From contig CALBFA010000029.1 of NCBI GenBank assembly GCA_937888365.1, positions 1 through 54,553 of the forward strand: 54,553 nucleotides of DNA. Reading direction: 5' to 3'. The stretch is from an uncultured Fidelibacterota bacterium (GTDB lineage: Bacteria; Fidelibacterota; UBA8477; JABMPR01). Both the position numbers and the translations under genes were made by a program. How positions within the stretch are numbered: position 1 is the first letter of the stretch; every line of letters starts with the position of its first letter. Positions 1 to 8,462 of the stretch are shown here, one piece after another. The notes beneath the pieces were generated by a model that worked only from the letters and a program-made list of their open reading frames with translations, had not been told where the DNA came from and made no database searches.

Positions 1-55
1 GTTTACTGCTGCCTTGAAGTGACATTAGGCGAAAAGCATTCTTTAAGTCATTTTG
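1..55. repeat. 55-bp direct repeat, copy 1
   Basis: The first 55 bases of the window recur exactly at 170-224; the copies diverge at the next base. The repeat starts at base 1, so it may extend left beyond the window. No open reading frame or RNA that I recognise explains it. Confidence 0.95.
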
Positions 56-169
56 AATTATTTTTAACAACGATTAATTATAGGACACGGATTGAACGGA
101 TTTTATAGATAAATAACGCTGGCATAGTTGGTGGCCAAGATGTCTGTGCAACTTTTTTAATGATTTCTT

Positions 170-224
170 GTTTACTGCTGCCTTGAAGTGACATTAGGCG
201 AAAAGCATTCTTTAAGTCATTTTG
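170..224. repeat. 55-bp direct repeat, copy 2
   Basis: This is the second exact copy of the element at 1-55, giving a period of 169 bp with a 114-bp spacer. It lies downstream of the tex stop codon. Together with the spacer it fills the gene-free start of the window. On the minus strand the repeat and spacer can be read as a short open frame of 38 codons from ATG (78-194), which I do not consider a gene. Confidence 0.95.
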
Positions 225-250
225 TTAGTTAATAGATATTTAGATTGTAG

Positions 251-2383
251 TTAAGACTCGAATTTCAATGTTAACTGTATTCGTTTACGAATTTCATCAA
301 TGTCTAAAATTTTAACCTTTAGTTTCTGATTCAAATGCAAAACTTCTGTTGGATCTTTAATAAATTTATCCGCCATGTTCGAAATATGAATGAGCCCATT
401 TTCTTTGATCCCAATATCGACAAATGCGCCGAATTTTGTAAGATTAGTGACAACACCATTTAGAATCATTCCTACTTCGATGTCCTTTATTGATGAAATT
501 GATTCAGAGAATGAAAAGCTCTCTGCTTTGCCGCGAGGATCTAAGCCAGGCTTCTCAAGCTCAGTCATAATGTCTTGTAAGGTGGGCAATCCAATCTCAG
601 GTCTTATATAGCGATTCATATCGATTTGCTTCCGTTTGCTTTCATCAGACATCAAATCTGAAACTGATATTTTTAGGTCTTTCGCCATTTTTTCAACGAC
701 GTAATAGCTTTCAGGATGCACAGCAGAGGAATCGAGCGGATGTTTTGCATCAGGGATTCTCAAAAAACCAGCGGATTGTTCAAATGCTTTTTTGCCAAAA
801 CCTTTGATTTTGAGTAATTCCTGACGGGATGAAAATCGCCCAGACTCCTCACGATATTCGATGACGGCTTTTGATACTTTGGGTCCCAGTCCCGAAACGT
901 ATTGCAAGAGTTGCTGACTCGCTGTATTAACATTGACACCGACTTTATTCACCGTCCATGAGACGACATTATCCAAACCTGATTTGAGTTTCTCTTGATT
1001 GACATCATGTTGATATTGACCCACGCCAATGGATTGGGCATCAATTTTGACGAGTTCTGCTAGTGGATCCATCAGACGTCGCCCAATGGAAATTGCGCCG
1101 CGAACCGTTAAATCGTAATTGGGGAATTCTTCGCGCGCCACTTCGGACGCGGAATAAATGGAAGCACCTGCTTCGTTTACCATAAATATGTCGATAGTTG
1201 CATCGGGGCCAAGAATGCTCTTCATAAATCGTTCTGTTTCCCTCCCTGCCGTTCCGTTTCCAATGGCTATCGCCTCGATTTGATAATCTTTTATCAAAGC
1301 CAAAATCGTATTGGATGATTTTTCGATCTGATTTTGCGGTGGATGCGGATAAATCGTCGTATTAATGGTGACATTACTTTGGGCGTCAAGACAGACGACT
1401 TTGCAACCGGTTCGAAATCCTGGATCAATTGCGATGATATTTTTCTCACCCAAAGGTGCCGCCATGAGAAGTTGCCTTAAATTTTCAGAGAATATTTGGA
1501 TGGCTTCTTCGTCAGCTTTTTCTTTTGAAAGATGGGCAAATTCTGTTTCGATACTGGGGTGCAACAGACGTTTCAATGCATCCTCAATGGCCATTTTTAC
1601 CTGTTGCGACGACTCGCTTGTGCCTCTGACAAATATTCGCTCAAGTCTTTGTATCGCCTTGTCAGTATCAATTTGAATAGACGCCCGTAAAATCTTTTCG
1701 CTTTCGCCTCGTCGAATTGCCAAAAGCCGATGACTTGGACATGTTTTGAGTCGTTCTGAAAACTCAAAATAATCGCGATACTTTTGTCCAAGCGCCTCTT
1801 TTTTGGCAATGAGTTTTGCGTTTAAAACAGCCTCTGTTTCAAATAAATGACGGATTGCACTTCGCGCGTGCTCGCTCTCATTCACCCATTCAGCAATGAT
1901 ATCGCGTGCGCCGCTTAGAACCTGTTCACTATCGCTACAGCCATCATGAATAAAACTTTTACTGCGATTTGCCACATCATTCTCATGTTGCGCCATCAGA
2001 ATCTTTGCGAGAGGTTCCAGACCATTTTCGCGGGCGATACTTGCCTTTGTACGGCGTTTGAGGCGATACGGCAAATATAAGTCTTCCAAGGTCTGGAGAT
2101 GCCAACAGGACACAATGCGTTGCTCCAATTCAGGCGTCAGTTTATCCAATTCTCGAATCGTATTGAGAATGGTTTCTTTTCGACTTTCAATATCCAAATA
2201 ACGTTTTCGTTCGGATTGAATTTTTGCAATTTGAACTTCATCGAGGTTTCCCGTCATCTCTTTGCGATAGCGCGCAATAAAGGGAATGGTTGCTCCACCA
2301 TCAAATAAGCTTAAGACAGCTTTAATTTGATTGATATTTATGGATAAGGACTCGTTTATTAAATCAATAATGATGTTTGACAT
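251..2383 (-). CDS. tex: Tex-family transcription accessory protein (S1 RNA-binding)
   Basis: The product is a 710-residue cytoplasmic Tex protein, a nucleic-acid-binding factor linked to transcription and RNA metabolism. The N-terminal Tex motif IPFIARYRKE is at residues 33-42. A YqgF/RNase H-like domain begins near residue 318 (IIAIDPGFRTG). A helix-hairpin-helix region follows (about 490-560, with VSGLGPKVSKAVIEY), and a C-terminal S1 domain spans about 636-708. The length is usual for the family. The ATG at 2383 is preceded by GGAG seven bases upstream. It is the last gene of the minus-strand block, 149 bp after a DUF493 gene. I see no terminator downstream; the 55-bp repeats lie there instead. 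Confidence 0.95.
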   Translation of the reverse strand: MSNIIIDLINESLSININQIKAVLSLFDGGATIPFIARYRKEMTGNLDEVQIAKIQSERKRYLDIESRKETILNTIRELDKLTPELEQRIVSCWHLQTLEDLYLPYRLKRRTKASIARENGLEPLAKILMAQHENDVANRSKSFIHDGCSDSEQVLSGARDIIAEWVNESEHARSAIRHLFETEAVLNAKLIAKKEALGQKYRDYFEFSERLKTCPSHRLLAIRRGESEKILRASIQIDTDKAIQRLERIFVRGTSESSQQVKMAIEDALKRLLHPSIETEFAHLSKEKADEEAIQIFSENLRQLLMAAPLGEKNIIAIDPGFRTGCKVVCLDAQSNVTINTTIYPHPPQNQIEKSSNTILALIKDYQIEAIAIGNGTAGRETERFMKSILGPDATIDIFMVNEAGASIYSASEVAREEFPNYDLTVRGAISIGRRLMDPLAELVKIDAQSIGVGQYQHDVNQEKLKSGLDNVVSWTVNKVGVNVNTASQQLLQYVSGLGPKVSKAVIEYREESGRFSSRQELLKIKGFGKKAFEQSAGFLRIPDAKHPLDSSAVHPESYYVVEKMAKDLKISVSDLMSDESKRKQIDMNRYIRPEIGLPTLQDIMTELEKPGLDPRGKAESFSFSESISSIKDIEVGMILNGVVTNLTKFGAFVDIGIKENGLIHISNMADKFIKDPTEVLHLNQKLKVKILDIDEIRKRIQLTLKFES

Positions 2384-2532
2384 GTTAGAACTCCAGCTTC
2401 AACTATTTGTTACTATGTAACTCAATGGTTATGGATGCGATTTTAGGGCTTGAAAAATTGTATCGTAAATATTTTTCCTTATTCACTTGGAAGATCGAAT
2501 CCGCTTTATTTTAGATTTGAAGTATGAGGAAA

Positions 2533-2790
2533 CTACATTACGACTTTAACAGTCGGAACCGTTTTGAATTGATTGAACGCGTGATTTCTTGATTCTTCAT
2601 CTAAAACATGGAGCGTGATATTGAGGGAGACAAAATTTCCTTTTTTACTTTTCTTGGATTCCTTCACAACGATATCGCGTCCCTCAAACATGCTTTTGAT
2701 TGTAATTTTCATAAGTTCAGCATCTGTTCCGATGACCGTATAGGGCCAATGTCTGGGATATTGAATGTCTGCTTTCTCGTGTGGTTTCAT
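2533..2790 (-). CDS. DUF493 (YbeD-like) family protein
   Basis: This 85-residue protein matches the small DUF493/YbeD family. It starts with a short lead, then YPRHWPYTVIG, a conserved KGNFVSLNITLHV strand region, and a C-terminal TVPTVKVVM that matches the family's terminal strand (HPGVKMVL in relatives). YbeD-type proteins are small ACT-like folds thought to be regulatory, and no reaction is known. The gene lies between tRNA-Arg and tex on the same strand, 138 bp from the tRNA. The Shine-Dalgarno is weak (AGAGAAA). A TATAAT hexamer at 2866-2871 could be a -10 box, but I see no good -35. Confidence 0.8.
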   Translation of the reverse strand: MKPHEKADIQYPRHWPYTVIGTDAELMKITIKSMFEGRDIVVKESKKSKKGNFVSLNITLHVLDEESRNHAFNQFKTVPTVKVVM

Positions 2791-2928
2791 AGCTTATTTC
2801 TCTGATATTCTAATAATAATTCATGCGAATGAATTTATTCTATTCTCTTGGACATGCACAGTAATATTATAATAACCCAAAATTATTTGTTGGACTTCAT
2901 CGTCACATTTTTCCATTTAAATATTTTG

Positions 2929-3002
2929 TACACCGAGTAGGATTCGAACCTACGACCTTCGGAACCGGAATCCGACGCTCTATCCAGCTGAGCTACCGGT
3001 GC
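2929..3002 (-). tRNA. tRNA-Arg (anticodon CCG)
   Basis: The reverse strand folds into a full cloverleaf. The acceptor arm GCACCGG pairs with TCGGTGT using two G-U pairs. The D arm is GCTC/GAGC. The anticodon stem TCGGA/TCCGA holds the loop TTCCGGT, giving anticodon CCG, which reads CGG arginine codons. The T arm is GTAGG-TTCGAAT-CCTAC. The discriminator is A and the 3' CCA is not encoded. It starts 18 bases after the folD stop, so it is probably cut from the folD transcript. Confidence 0.95.
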
Positions 3003-3020
3003 ATTGTTTTCAATTTTGCC

Positions 3021-3908
3021 TTATAGAGAAAGCTTTTTTGCCGCTTTAACCGTATTCGACAATAACATTGCAATGGTCATCACGCCTACACCGCCAGGTA
3101 CGGGTGTGATGGCCTTTACTTTGGGCAATACGGATTGATAATCCACATCCCCAACAAGTTTGTACCCTTTTTCAAGTTTTGCATCACCGACGCGATTGAT
3201 ACCGACATCAACAATAACGACATCATCTTTTATCATGTCAGCAGTAATCAATTCAGGGACGCCGACTGCCGCAATAATAATATCGGCTTGCCGCGTAAAT
3301 AACGCCATATTCGGCGTGCGGGAATGACAAACCGTTACCGTTGCATCACCACGTTTACCTTTTCGCGTCAACAGATTCGCCATGGGTTTCCCCACAATAT
3401 TAGACCGTCCAATAACGACAACGTGTTTGCCTGATGTCACAATTTTATAATAGTCCAAGATTTCCAAAACTCCCGCTGGCGTACAGGATATAAAACTATC
3501 TAAACCAATTTGCATGCGGCCGACACTTATGGGGTGAAATCCATCTACATCTTTTTCAGGGTTGATGGCTTCAATCACGGCGTCTTCATCAAAATGCGAT
3601 GGGAGGGGTAATTGAACCAATATTCCATGAACTTTTGCATCATTATTTAATTGGTGTATGATGGCTAATAGCTCCGCTTGTGTCGAGTGGGCGTCCAAAC
3701 GAATGACATCCGAATGGAGTCCAAGTTTTTTGGCCTGACGCTCTTTTGAACGAACATAGACTTGAGATGCAGGATCCTCGCCGACGAGAATTGCCGTTAA
3801 ACCAGGGACAATATTCTTGGACAATAAAGTCGCAATATCGTCTTTGAGTCGATTTTTTACATCCGCTGCGACGACTTTGCCATCCAATATGAGCGGACTA
3901 TTTTGCAA
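3021..3908 (-). CDS. folD: Bifunctional methylenetetrahydrofolate dehydrogenase/cyclohydrolase FolD
   Basis: FolD interconverts 5,10-methylene-, 5,10-methenyl- and 10-formyl-tetrahydrofolate in the cytosol, feeding purine and formyl-Met-tRNA synthesis. The 295-residue length is typical. The signatures are seen: YVRSKERQAKKLG with the catalytic lysine near residue 55, GILVQLPLP, NPEKDVDGFHP, the Rossmann VVIGRSNIVGKPMA, and the C-terminal PVPGGVGVMT. It appears to start at TTG 3908, preceded by AAGGA about nine bases upstream, and overlaps the end of rny by 11 bases. No in-frame ATG lies near the N-terminus. tRNA-Arg follows after 18 bases. GcvT, another tetrahydrofolate enzyme, is elsewhere in this window. 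Confidence 0.96.
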   Translation of the reverse strand: MQNSPLILDGKVVAADVKNRLKDDIATLLSKNIVPGLTAILVGEDPASQVYVRSKERQAKKLGLHSDVIRLDAHSTQAELLAIIHQLNNDAKVHGILVQLPLPSHFDEDAVIEAINPEKDVDGFHPISVGRMQIGLDSFISCTPAGVLEILDYYKIVTSGKHVVVIGRSNIVGKPMANLLTRKGKRGDATVTVCHSRTPNMALFTRQADIIIAAVGVPELITADMIKDDVVIVDVGINRVGDAKLEKGYKLVGDVDYQSVLPKVKAITPVPGGVGVMTIAMLLSNTVKAAKKLSL

Positions 3909-5451
3909 TGGCTGTTTTCCTTGATTCGCGAATTACGACTACTTTTATTTGGCCTGGATACGTCATTTCAGCTTCTATCCGGCTCGCAATTTCCGTTGAA
4001 ATTTGAAAGGCGCGATTGTCATCAACCTGATCCGATTCCACAATAACTCTCAGCTCGCGTCCAGCTTGAATGGCAAATGTTTTCGATACACCTTCAAAAC
4101 CTGTCGCAATTTCTTCTAAATTTCTAAGACGCTTAATATAGCTTTCGAGTGTGTCGCCTCGGGCACCACGACGACTCCCAGAAATGGAGTCCGCTGCTTG
4201 TACAAGCGCTGAAATTGGCGATGTCATGGGTACTTCTTCGTGATGCGATTCAATAGCATTAATAACGACGGCGTGTTCATTGTGTTTGCGGGCAACCTCA
4301 CCTCCGATTAAGGCATGAGTGCCATCGGTGTTACGATCGATAGCTTTTCCAATATCGTGTAAAAAGCCAGCACGTCGTGCGAGATTTCCATCTAAACCAA
4401 TTTCAGCCGCCATCAAACCCGTTAGCCAACCGACCTCGATGGAATGTTTTAAAATATTTTGACCATAACTTGTTCTATATTTTAAACGCCCCACTAATTT
4501 CATAATATTTTGATTGAGAGGCGGAAGCTGCAATTCATTTAATGCATCTTCAGCGGCGCGTTTCATTAGTTCTTCTACTTCGCTCGTCGCTTTTTTTATC
4601 ATTTCTTCTATGCGGGCGGGATGAATGCGGCCATCTTGAACCAAGTGTCCTAAAGCGACGCGGGCAATCTCGCGACGCACAGGATCGAATCCTGACAATA
4701 CGACGGCTTCTGGTGTATCATCGACGATTAACTCAACGCCTGTCATAGCTTCAAATGTGCGAATGTTGCGACCTTCGCGACCGATGATGCGGCCTTTCAT
4801 TTGGTCATTGGGCAATTCAACCACCGAAACCGTTGATTCCGCTGTATGATCCGCAGCCGAGCGTTGTATGGCAGATACAACAATCTTTTGAGACTCCGTT
4901 GTTGCGCTGGCCAATGCATCTTCGCGAATTTGTTTAATAAGGGAGGCCGCCTCGGTTTGGGCATGTTCTTCCATATTGGCAATAAGCATTTTCTTCGCTT
5001 CATCTTGACTCATTTTAGCGATGATTTCTAAGCGTGCATTCTCTTTTTCAATAAGCTCTTGATAATGTTTTGTCTGGTCACTTATGGATTGGCGTTTTTG
5101 GCTCAACTCAGCTTCTATTTTCTTTAAATCATTGTCTTTCCGGTCAAGTAAATCAGATTTATTTTCGAGTTTCATCTCTTTATTGTTAAGAATTTGCTCT
5201 GTTTCTCTATTTTCTCTTCGTTTGAGTCGTGCCTCATCTTCCGCAAGTTTTTCAATTTTTAGAGCTTCGCTCTTTGCCTCTAAAACGCGCTCTTTCATCA
5301 ATGAAGTCGCATCTTTTTCGGCTGTTTCAATTATTTGTTGGGCTGTCTGTTTAGCCCTATCAGCTTTACTAGTAATCATATTTTTTGTAATAAAACCAAT
5401 AATACCACCGCCTACAATAAATGTAACAATGGGAATAAGTATTTCCAACAT
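3898..5451 (-). CDS. rny: Ribonuclease Y
   Basis: RNase Y is a membrane-anchored endoribonuclease that starts mRNA decay. The 517-residue protein has the family order: an N-terminal membrane helix (about residues 4-22), a long charged coiled coil (about 30-190), a KH domain with GRIIGREGRNIRTFE near 220, and an HD domain with LHDIGKAID near 365. I chose ATG 5451 over TTG 5454 because AAAGGTGG lies six bases upstream of the ATG. The gene follows zapA by 64 bases and overlaps folD by 11. Its presence suggests that mRNA decay may start with RNase Y rather than RNase E. Confidence 0.97.
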   Translation of the reverse strand: MLEILIPIVTFIVGGGIIGFITKNMITSKADRAKQTAQQIIETAEKDATSLMKERVLEAKSEALKIEKLAEDEARLKRRENRETEQILNNKEMKLENKSDLLDRKDNDLKKIEAELSQKRQSISDQTKHYQELIEKENARLEIIAKMSQDEAKKMLIANMEEHAQTEAASLIKQIREDALASATTESQKIVVSAIQRSAADHTAESTVSVVELPNDQMKGRIIGREGRNIRTFEAMTGVELIVDDTPEAVVLSGFDPVRREIARVALGHLVQDGRIHPARIEEMIKKATSEVEELMKRAAEDALNELQLPPLNQNIMKLVGRLKYRTSYGQNILKHSIEVGWLTGLMAAEIGLDGNLARRAGFLHDIGKAIDRNTDGTHALIGGEVARKHNEHAVVINAIESHHEEVPMTSPISALVQAADSISGSRRGARGDTLESYIKRLRNLEEIATGFEGVSKTFAIQAGRELRVIVESDQVDDNRAFQISTEIASRIEAEMTYPGQIKVVVIRESRKTAIAK

Positions 5452-5515
5452 CAAGTACCACCTTTCATTAAGATGAACCAGAAAGTATAAATTATATTTC
5501 AGGAAAAAGAATTAT

Positions 5516-5812
5516 TTAGGAACTTATGGTCTCGTCTATAAGATCAGAAAGGGCCAACAAGCGACTATCAATAGAGTCTTGTTCATTCTCATTTTCGCGT
5601 TGTTTTGCAAATAGTTCATCAGTAATAAAAAGCCCAGCAAGGATTGCTGTTCTCAGCTCTGATTGACCTACAGGGGCATTTGTACTAATTTCTTTCATCT
5701 TATCGTCTAAATATTTAGCAACATTAGCAATATATCCACGATCGACTTTTGCACCGATGGTGTAGCTTCGGCCATAAATATTTACTGTTATTGTGTTGCT
5801 TGATTCGTCCAT
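5516..5812 (-). CDS. zapA: Cell division protein ZapA
   Basis: ZapA binds FtsZ and bundles Z-ring filaments. The 98-residue protein has the ZapA opening (ITVNIYGRSYTIG), the alpha-helical YIANVAKYLDDKMKEI, a conserved hydrophobic stretch (RTAILAGLFITDELF), and a C-terminal coiled-coil helix. Length and pattern match the family. It lies ten bases after a small coiled-coil gene and upstream of rny; the order pheT-(coil)-zapA-rny recurs in other bacteria. The Shine-Dalgarno is weak, which fits translational coupling to the gene before it. Confidence 0.9.
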   Translation of the reverse strand: MDESSNTITVNIYGRSYTIGAKVDRGYIANVAKYLDDKMKEISTNAPVGQSELRTAILAGLFITDELFAKQRENENEQDSIDSRLLALSDLIDETISS

Positions 5813-5822
5813 TTAGCACTTC

Positions 5823-6041
5823 TTAAGGTGTTAAGTTCTTTAATTTTTTCAATTCTGAATCGACAGTACCAATCATTTGATTGAGTTTCTCTTTTATTTT
5901 TGATTGGTTTAACACATTGCCAATTCCAGTTTTTTCATAATCCTGATTTTTCAAAATCTGATTCTCTTTTTTCAATAAACTAACATGGGCAATGAGCAGC
6001 TTTACCTTCTCTTCAAATTGTAACAGCGTCTCATTTGTCAT
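5823..6041 (-). CDS. Small coiled-coil protein between pheT and zapA
   Basis: I cannot assign this 72-residue protein to a named family. It is almost wholly helical, with heptad-like hydrophobic spacing in residues 5-32 (LLQFEEKVKLLIAHVSLLKK), a Gly/Asn break near 38-44, and a second helix (KIKEKLNQMIGTVDSELKKLKN). There is no signal peptide or membrane segment, so it is probably cytosolic. It sits nine bases after pheT and ten before zapA, so it is co-transcribed and probably coupled with zapA. Shape and position suggest a ZapB- or MatP-like accessory of the Z-ring, but that is inference. It is far enough from ZapB in sequence that I give no symbol. Confidence 0.75.
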   Translation of the reverse strand: MTNETLLQFEEKVKLLIAHVSLLKKENQILKNQDYEKTGIGNVLNQSKIKEKLNQMIGTVDSELKKLKNLTP

Positions 6042-6050
6042 AACAGTGCC

Positions 6051-8438
6051 CTATCGTAGTGTCGCGCCAAACTGTTCGTTCAGTGCCCTTAAAACCCTCT
6101 TAAAGCTCTTATCAACTTCCTTTTCGGTGAGGGTTCTATCCTTGGCCTTAAAGACCAAGCGAAATGTAAAGCTTTTTTTATCTCCTGCAATAGATTTTCC
6201 TTGAAAGATATCGTATAACTTACTTTGTATTAAGCTATTACCACCTTGCTTTAAAATCGTATCTTGCACATTCTTGTGAGAAATATTTTGGTCTAATATT
6301 ATGGATAAATCTCTCTCTATTTTTGGGAACGCTGAAACACCTTCAAATTGGAGGTTTCTTTTGTAGGCTAAGTTAAAAATAGTTTCCAAATTCAATTCAG
6401 CATACAATACAGAATTATCAATATCTGATGCCTTTTTCCGGTCTTCATTTAACTCACCCATATATCCAATACCGATATCATTGAGCTTAATTTCTAATGC
6501 ATCATTTAATAATTTGTGATTGCACACAGAAAATATGGGCGTTTGAGAAGTAATATGTTGAAGGACGGCAGATACAAGCCCTTTTAGATTGAATATTGTA
6601 TTGGGAATAATATCTAAATTCCAATGTTTTTCCTGCCAATTACCGGATAGTACGATTGCAAGTCGAGTTTCTTCTTTTGCCGAAGTTTCACTCTCACTAT
6701 CCATTTTATTGACTTGACCCAGCTCAAATAATCGCAGATTAAATTCTCTATGATTGTGATTATGTCTAACGATTTTTTCAATCCCAACTAGTAAGCTCGA
6801 CCGTAAGGAAGCCATTTCAATCGTCAATGGATTAGCCAGGATGACGGCTTCTTCATCTGAAAACATCTGTGGATGTTCATTGACGCCGACTAAACTATTT
6901 GCATAAATTTCATTAAAACCCACGTTGGATAAAAATTCACGAATCTGCTTTTTAATGCTAAGTGAGCTATTTTTCGATGGTTTATTGGAAACCCGAAACG
7001 ATTGTGGCGTCGGGATATTATCATATCCGTAAACACGCGCTACTTCCTCAATTAAGTCAACTTCTCTCTCAATATCCGGTCTAAATGTTGGAACCACAAC
7101 ATCCCAGGAGAATTCGTCGGTTTTAACGGAAAATTCAAGGCCTTTGAAAATTGCCTGCATCTCATCAAAGCCAATATCGGAACCCAGTAAATCATTGCAT
7201 CTTTGAGGTCTAAATGAAATGTGTAAAGGTTCTATTGGAGATGTATAAATGTCAATTTCGCCGTTTAATACGTCCCCACCCGCAAGCTCTTGAATGAGTG
7301 AGGTTAATCTATTTAAGGCATAGGTCACGCCATTTGGATCAACACCGCGCTCAAACCGTTTGCTCGCATCTGTAGAAAGTCCCAAAGATTTTGAGCCTCT
7401 ACGAATTGTCACAGGATCAAAATAGGCTGATTCAATTAGGACATCGACGGTTTCACTAGAAACTTCTGAATTCATTCCACCCATTACGCCGGCGATAGCA
7501 ATTGGTTTTTTATTATCGCAAATCAATAAAGTATGATCATTCAATACGTGTTCTTTTGAATCAAGCGTTACGAATTTTTCGTTTTGATGCGAGCGTCTTA
7601 CTATAACCTTTTTATCGGCAATCTTGTCATAATCAAAAGTATGTAAAGGTTGACCCGTTTCCATAAGCACATAATTTGCAGCATCTACGACATTATTTAT
7701 AGAGCGTAAACCAATAGTTCGAAGTCTTTTTTTGAGCCATTCAGGCGAAGACGATATTTTTATTCCTTTTATCACGCGTGATGCATAACGCGGGCATCCA
7801 TTTGTATCTAAAATCTCAATTTTAATAGCACTCGAAGTTTTTTCTTGAGATTCAACGAAGGTCGGTTCAATAATATGAATAGATTTATGTAATAATGAGC
7901 CTAAATCCCTTGCCGATCCAATATGACTTAATGCATCCGGGCGATTCGGTGTAATATCGAGCTCAATCGCCGTATCATTCCCAGTGAGATATTCCCCAAA
8001 ATTCCAGCCGGTTACAGCGTCTTCGGGTAATTCTAAAATACCATCATGATTTTCTGATATCCCTAATTCTCGTTCGGAACAAATCATACCTGATGATTTA
8101 ACGCCTCTTAATTTGACGGGTTTAATGATAAAATCATCACTAAACTTGGTTCCAGGGAGTGCAACAGGAACATATTTACCTTTTGCTACATTTGGCGCTC
8201 CACACACAATTTGAGCGTGTTCTTCTTCGCCAATATCAACGAGACAAACAGACAATTTGTCGGCTTGTGGATGTCGCTCACATGAAACAACGCGACCAAT
8301 TTTAATAGTTTCATACAATTTTGGCATTTGGTTCACAATATTTGCTTCCAAACCCAAAGTCGTTAAGTATTCACAGAGTTTTTCTGGACTTTCATCCAAA
8401 TCTATATATTCTTGTAACCAGTTATAGGAAAGAATCAT
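6051..8438 (-). CDS. pheT: Phenylalanine-tRNA ligase beta subunit
   Basis: The beta subunit of the alpha2-beta2 phenylalanyl-tRNA synthetase has 795 residues, as usual for the bacterial long form. It has the N-terminal B1 domain, an EMAP/tRNA-binding domain (about 40-150, with GRVVSCERHPQADKLSVC and QIVCGAPNV), B3/B4 editing domains (about 210-380), B5 (about 400-475), a catalytic-like core, and a C-terminal ferredoxin-fold anticodon-binding domain (FPKIERDLSIILD to the end). It follows pheS by 24 bases. The next gene, the small coiled-coil protein, begins nine bases on. Confidence 0.98.
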   Translation of the reverse strand: MILSYNWLQEYIDLDESPEKLCEYLTTLGLEANIVNQMPKLYETIKIGRVVSCERHPQADKLSVCLVDIGEEEHAQIVCGAPNVAKGKYVPVALPGTKFSDDFIIKPVKLRGVKSSGMICSERELGISENHDGILELPEDAVTGWNFGEYLTGNDTAIELDITPNRPDALSHIGSARDLGSLLHKSIHIIEPTFVESQEKTSSAIKIEILDTNGCPRYASRVIKGIKISSSPEWLKKRLRTIGLRSINNVVDAANYVLMETGQPLHTFDYDKIADKKVIVRRSHQNEKFVTLDSKEHVLNDHTLLICDNKKPIAIAGVMGGMNSEVSSETVDVLIESAYFDPVTIRRGSKSLGLSTDASKRFERGVDPNGVTYALNRLTSLIQELAGGDVLNGEIDIYTSPIEPLHISFRPQRCNDLLGSDIGFDEMQAIFKGLEFSVKTDEFSWDVVVPTFRPDIEREVDLIEEVARVYGYDNIPTPQSFRVSNKPSKNSSLSIKKQIREFLSNVGFNEIYANSLVGVNEHPQMFSDEEAVILANPLTIEMASLRSSLLVGIEKIVRHNHNHREFNLRLFELGQVNKMDSESETSAKEETRLAIVLSGNWQEKHWNLDIIPNTIFNLKGLVSAVLQHITSQTPIFSVCNHKLLNDALEIKLNDIGIGYMGELNEDRKKASDIDNSVLYAELNLETIFNLAYKRNLQFEGVSAFPKIERDLSIILDQNISHKNVQDTILKQGGNSLIQSKLYDIFQGKSIAGDKKSFTFRLVFKAKDRTLTEKEVDKSFKRVLRALNEQFGATLR

Positions 8439-8462
8439 ACGTTATCCTAAGATTCTATATAT

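Noticed and set aside
78-194. 38-codon minus-strand frame spanning the spacer and repeat copy 2
   Set aside because: It has no ribosome site, reads into repeat sequence and has no recognisable family; I count it as chance.
1-224. CRISPR array
   Set aside because: There are only two copies, 55 bp long, with a 114-bp spacer; no cas genes are near.
4542-5476. Plus-strand frames opposite rny
   Set aside because: They are shadow frames of the conserved rny gene with no ribosome site or recognisable protein.
5823-6041. ZapB
   Set aside because: Shape and position are similar, but I see no sequence match good enough to name it.
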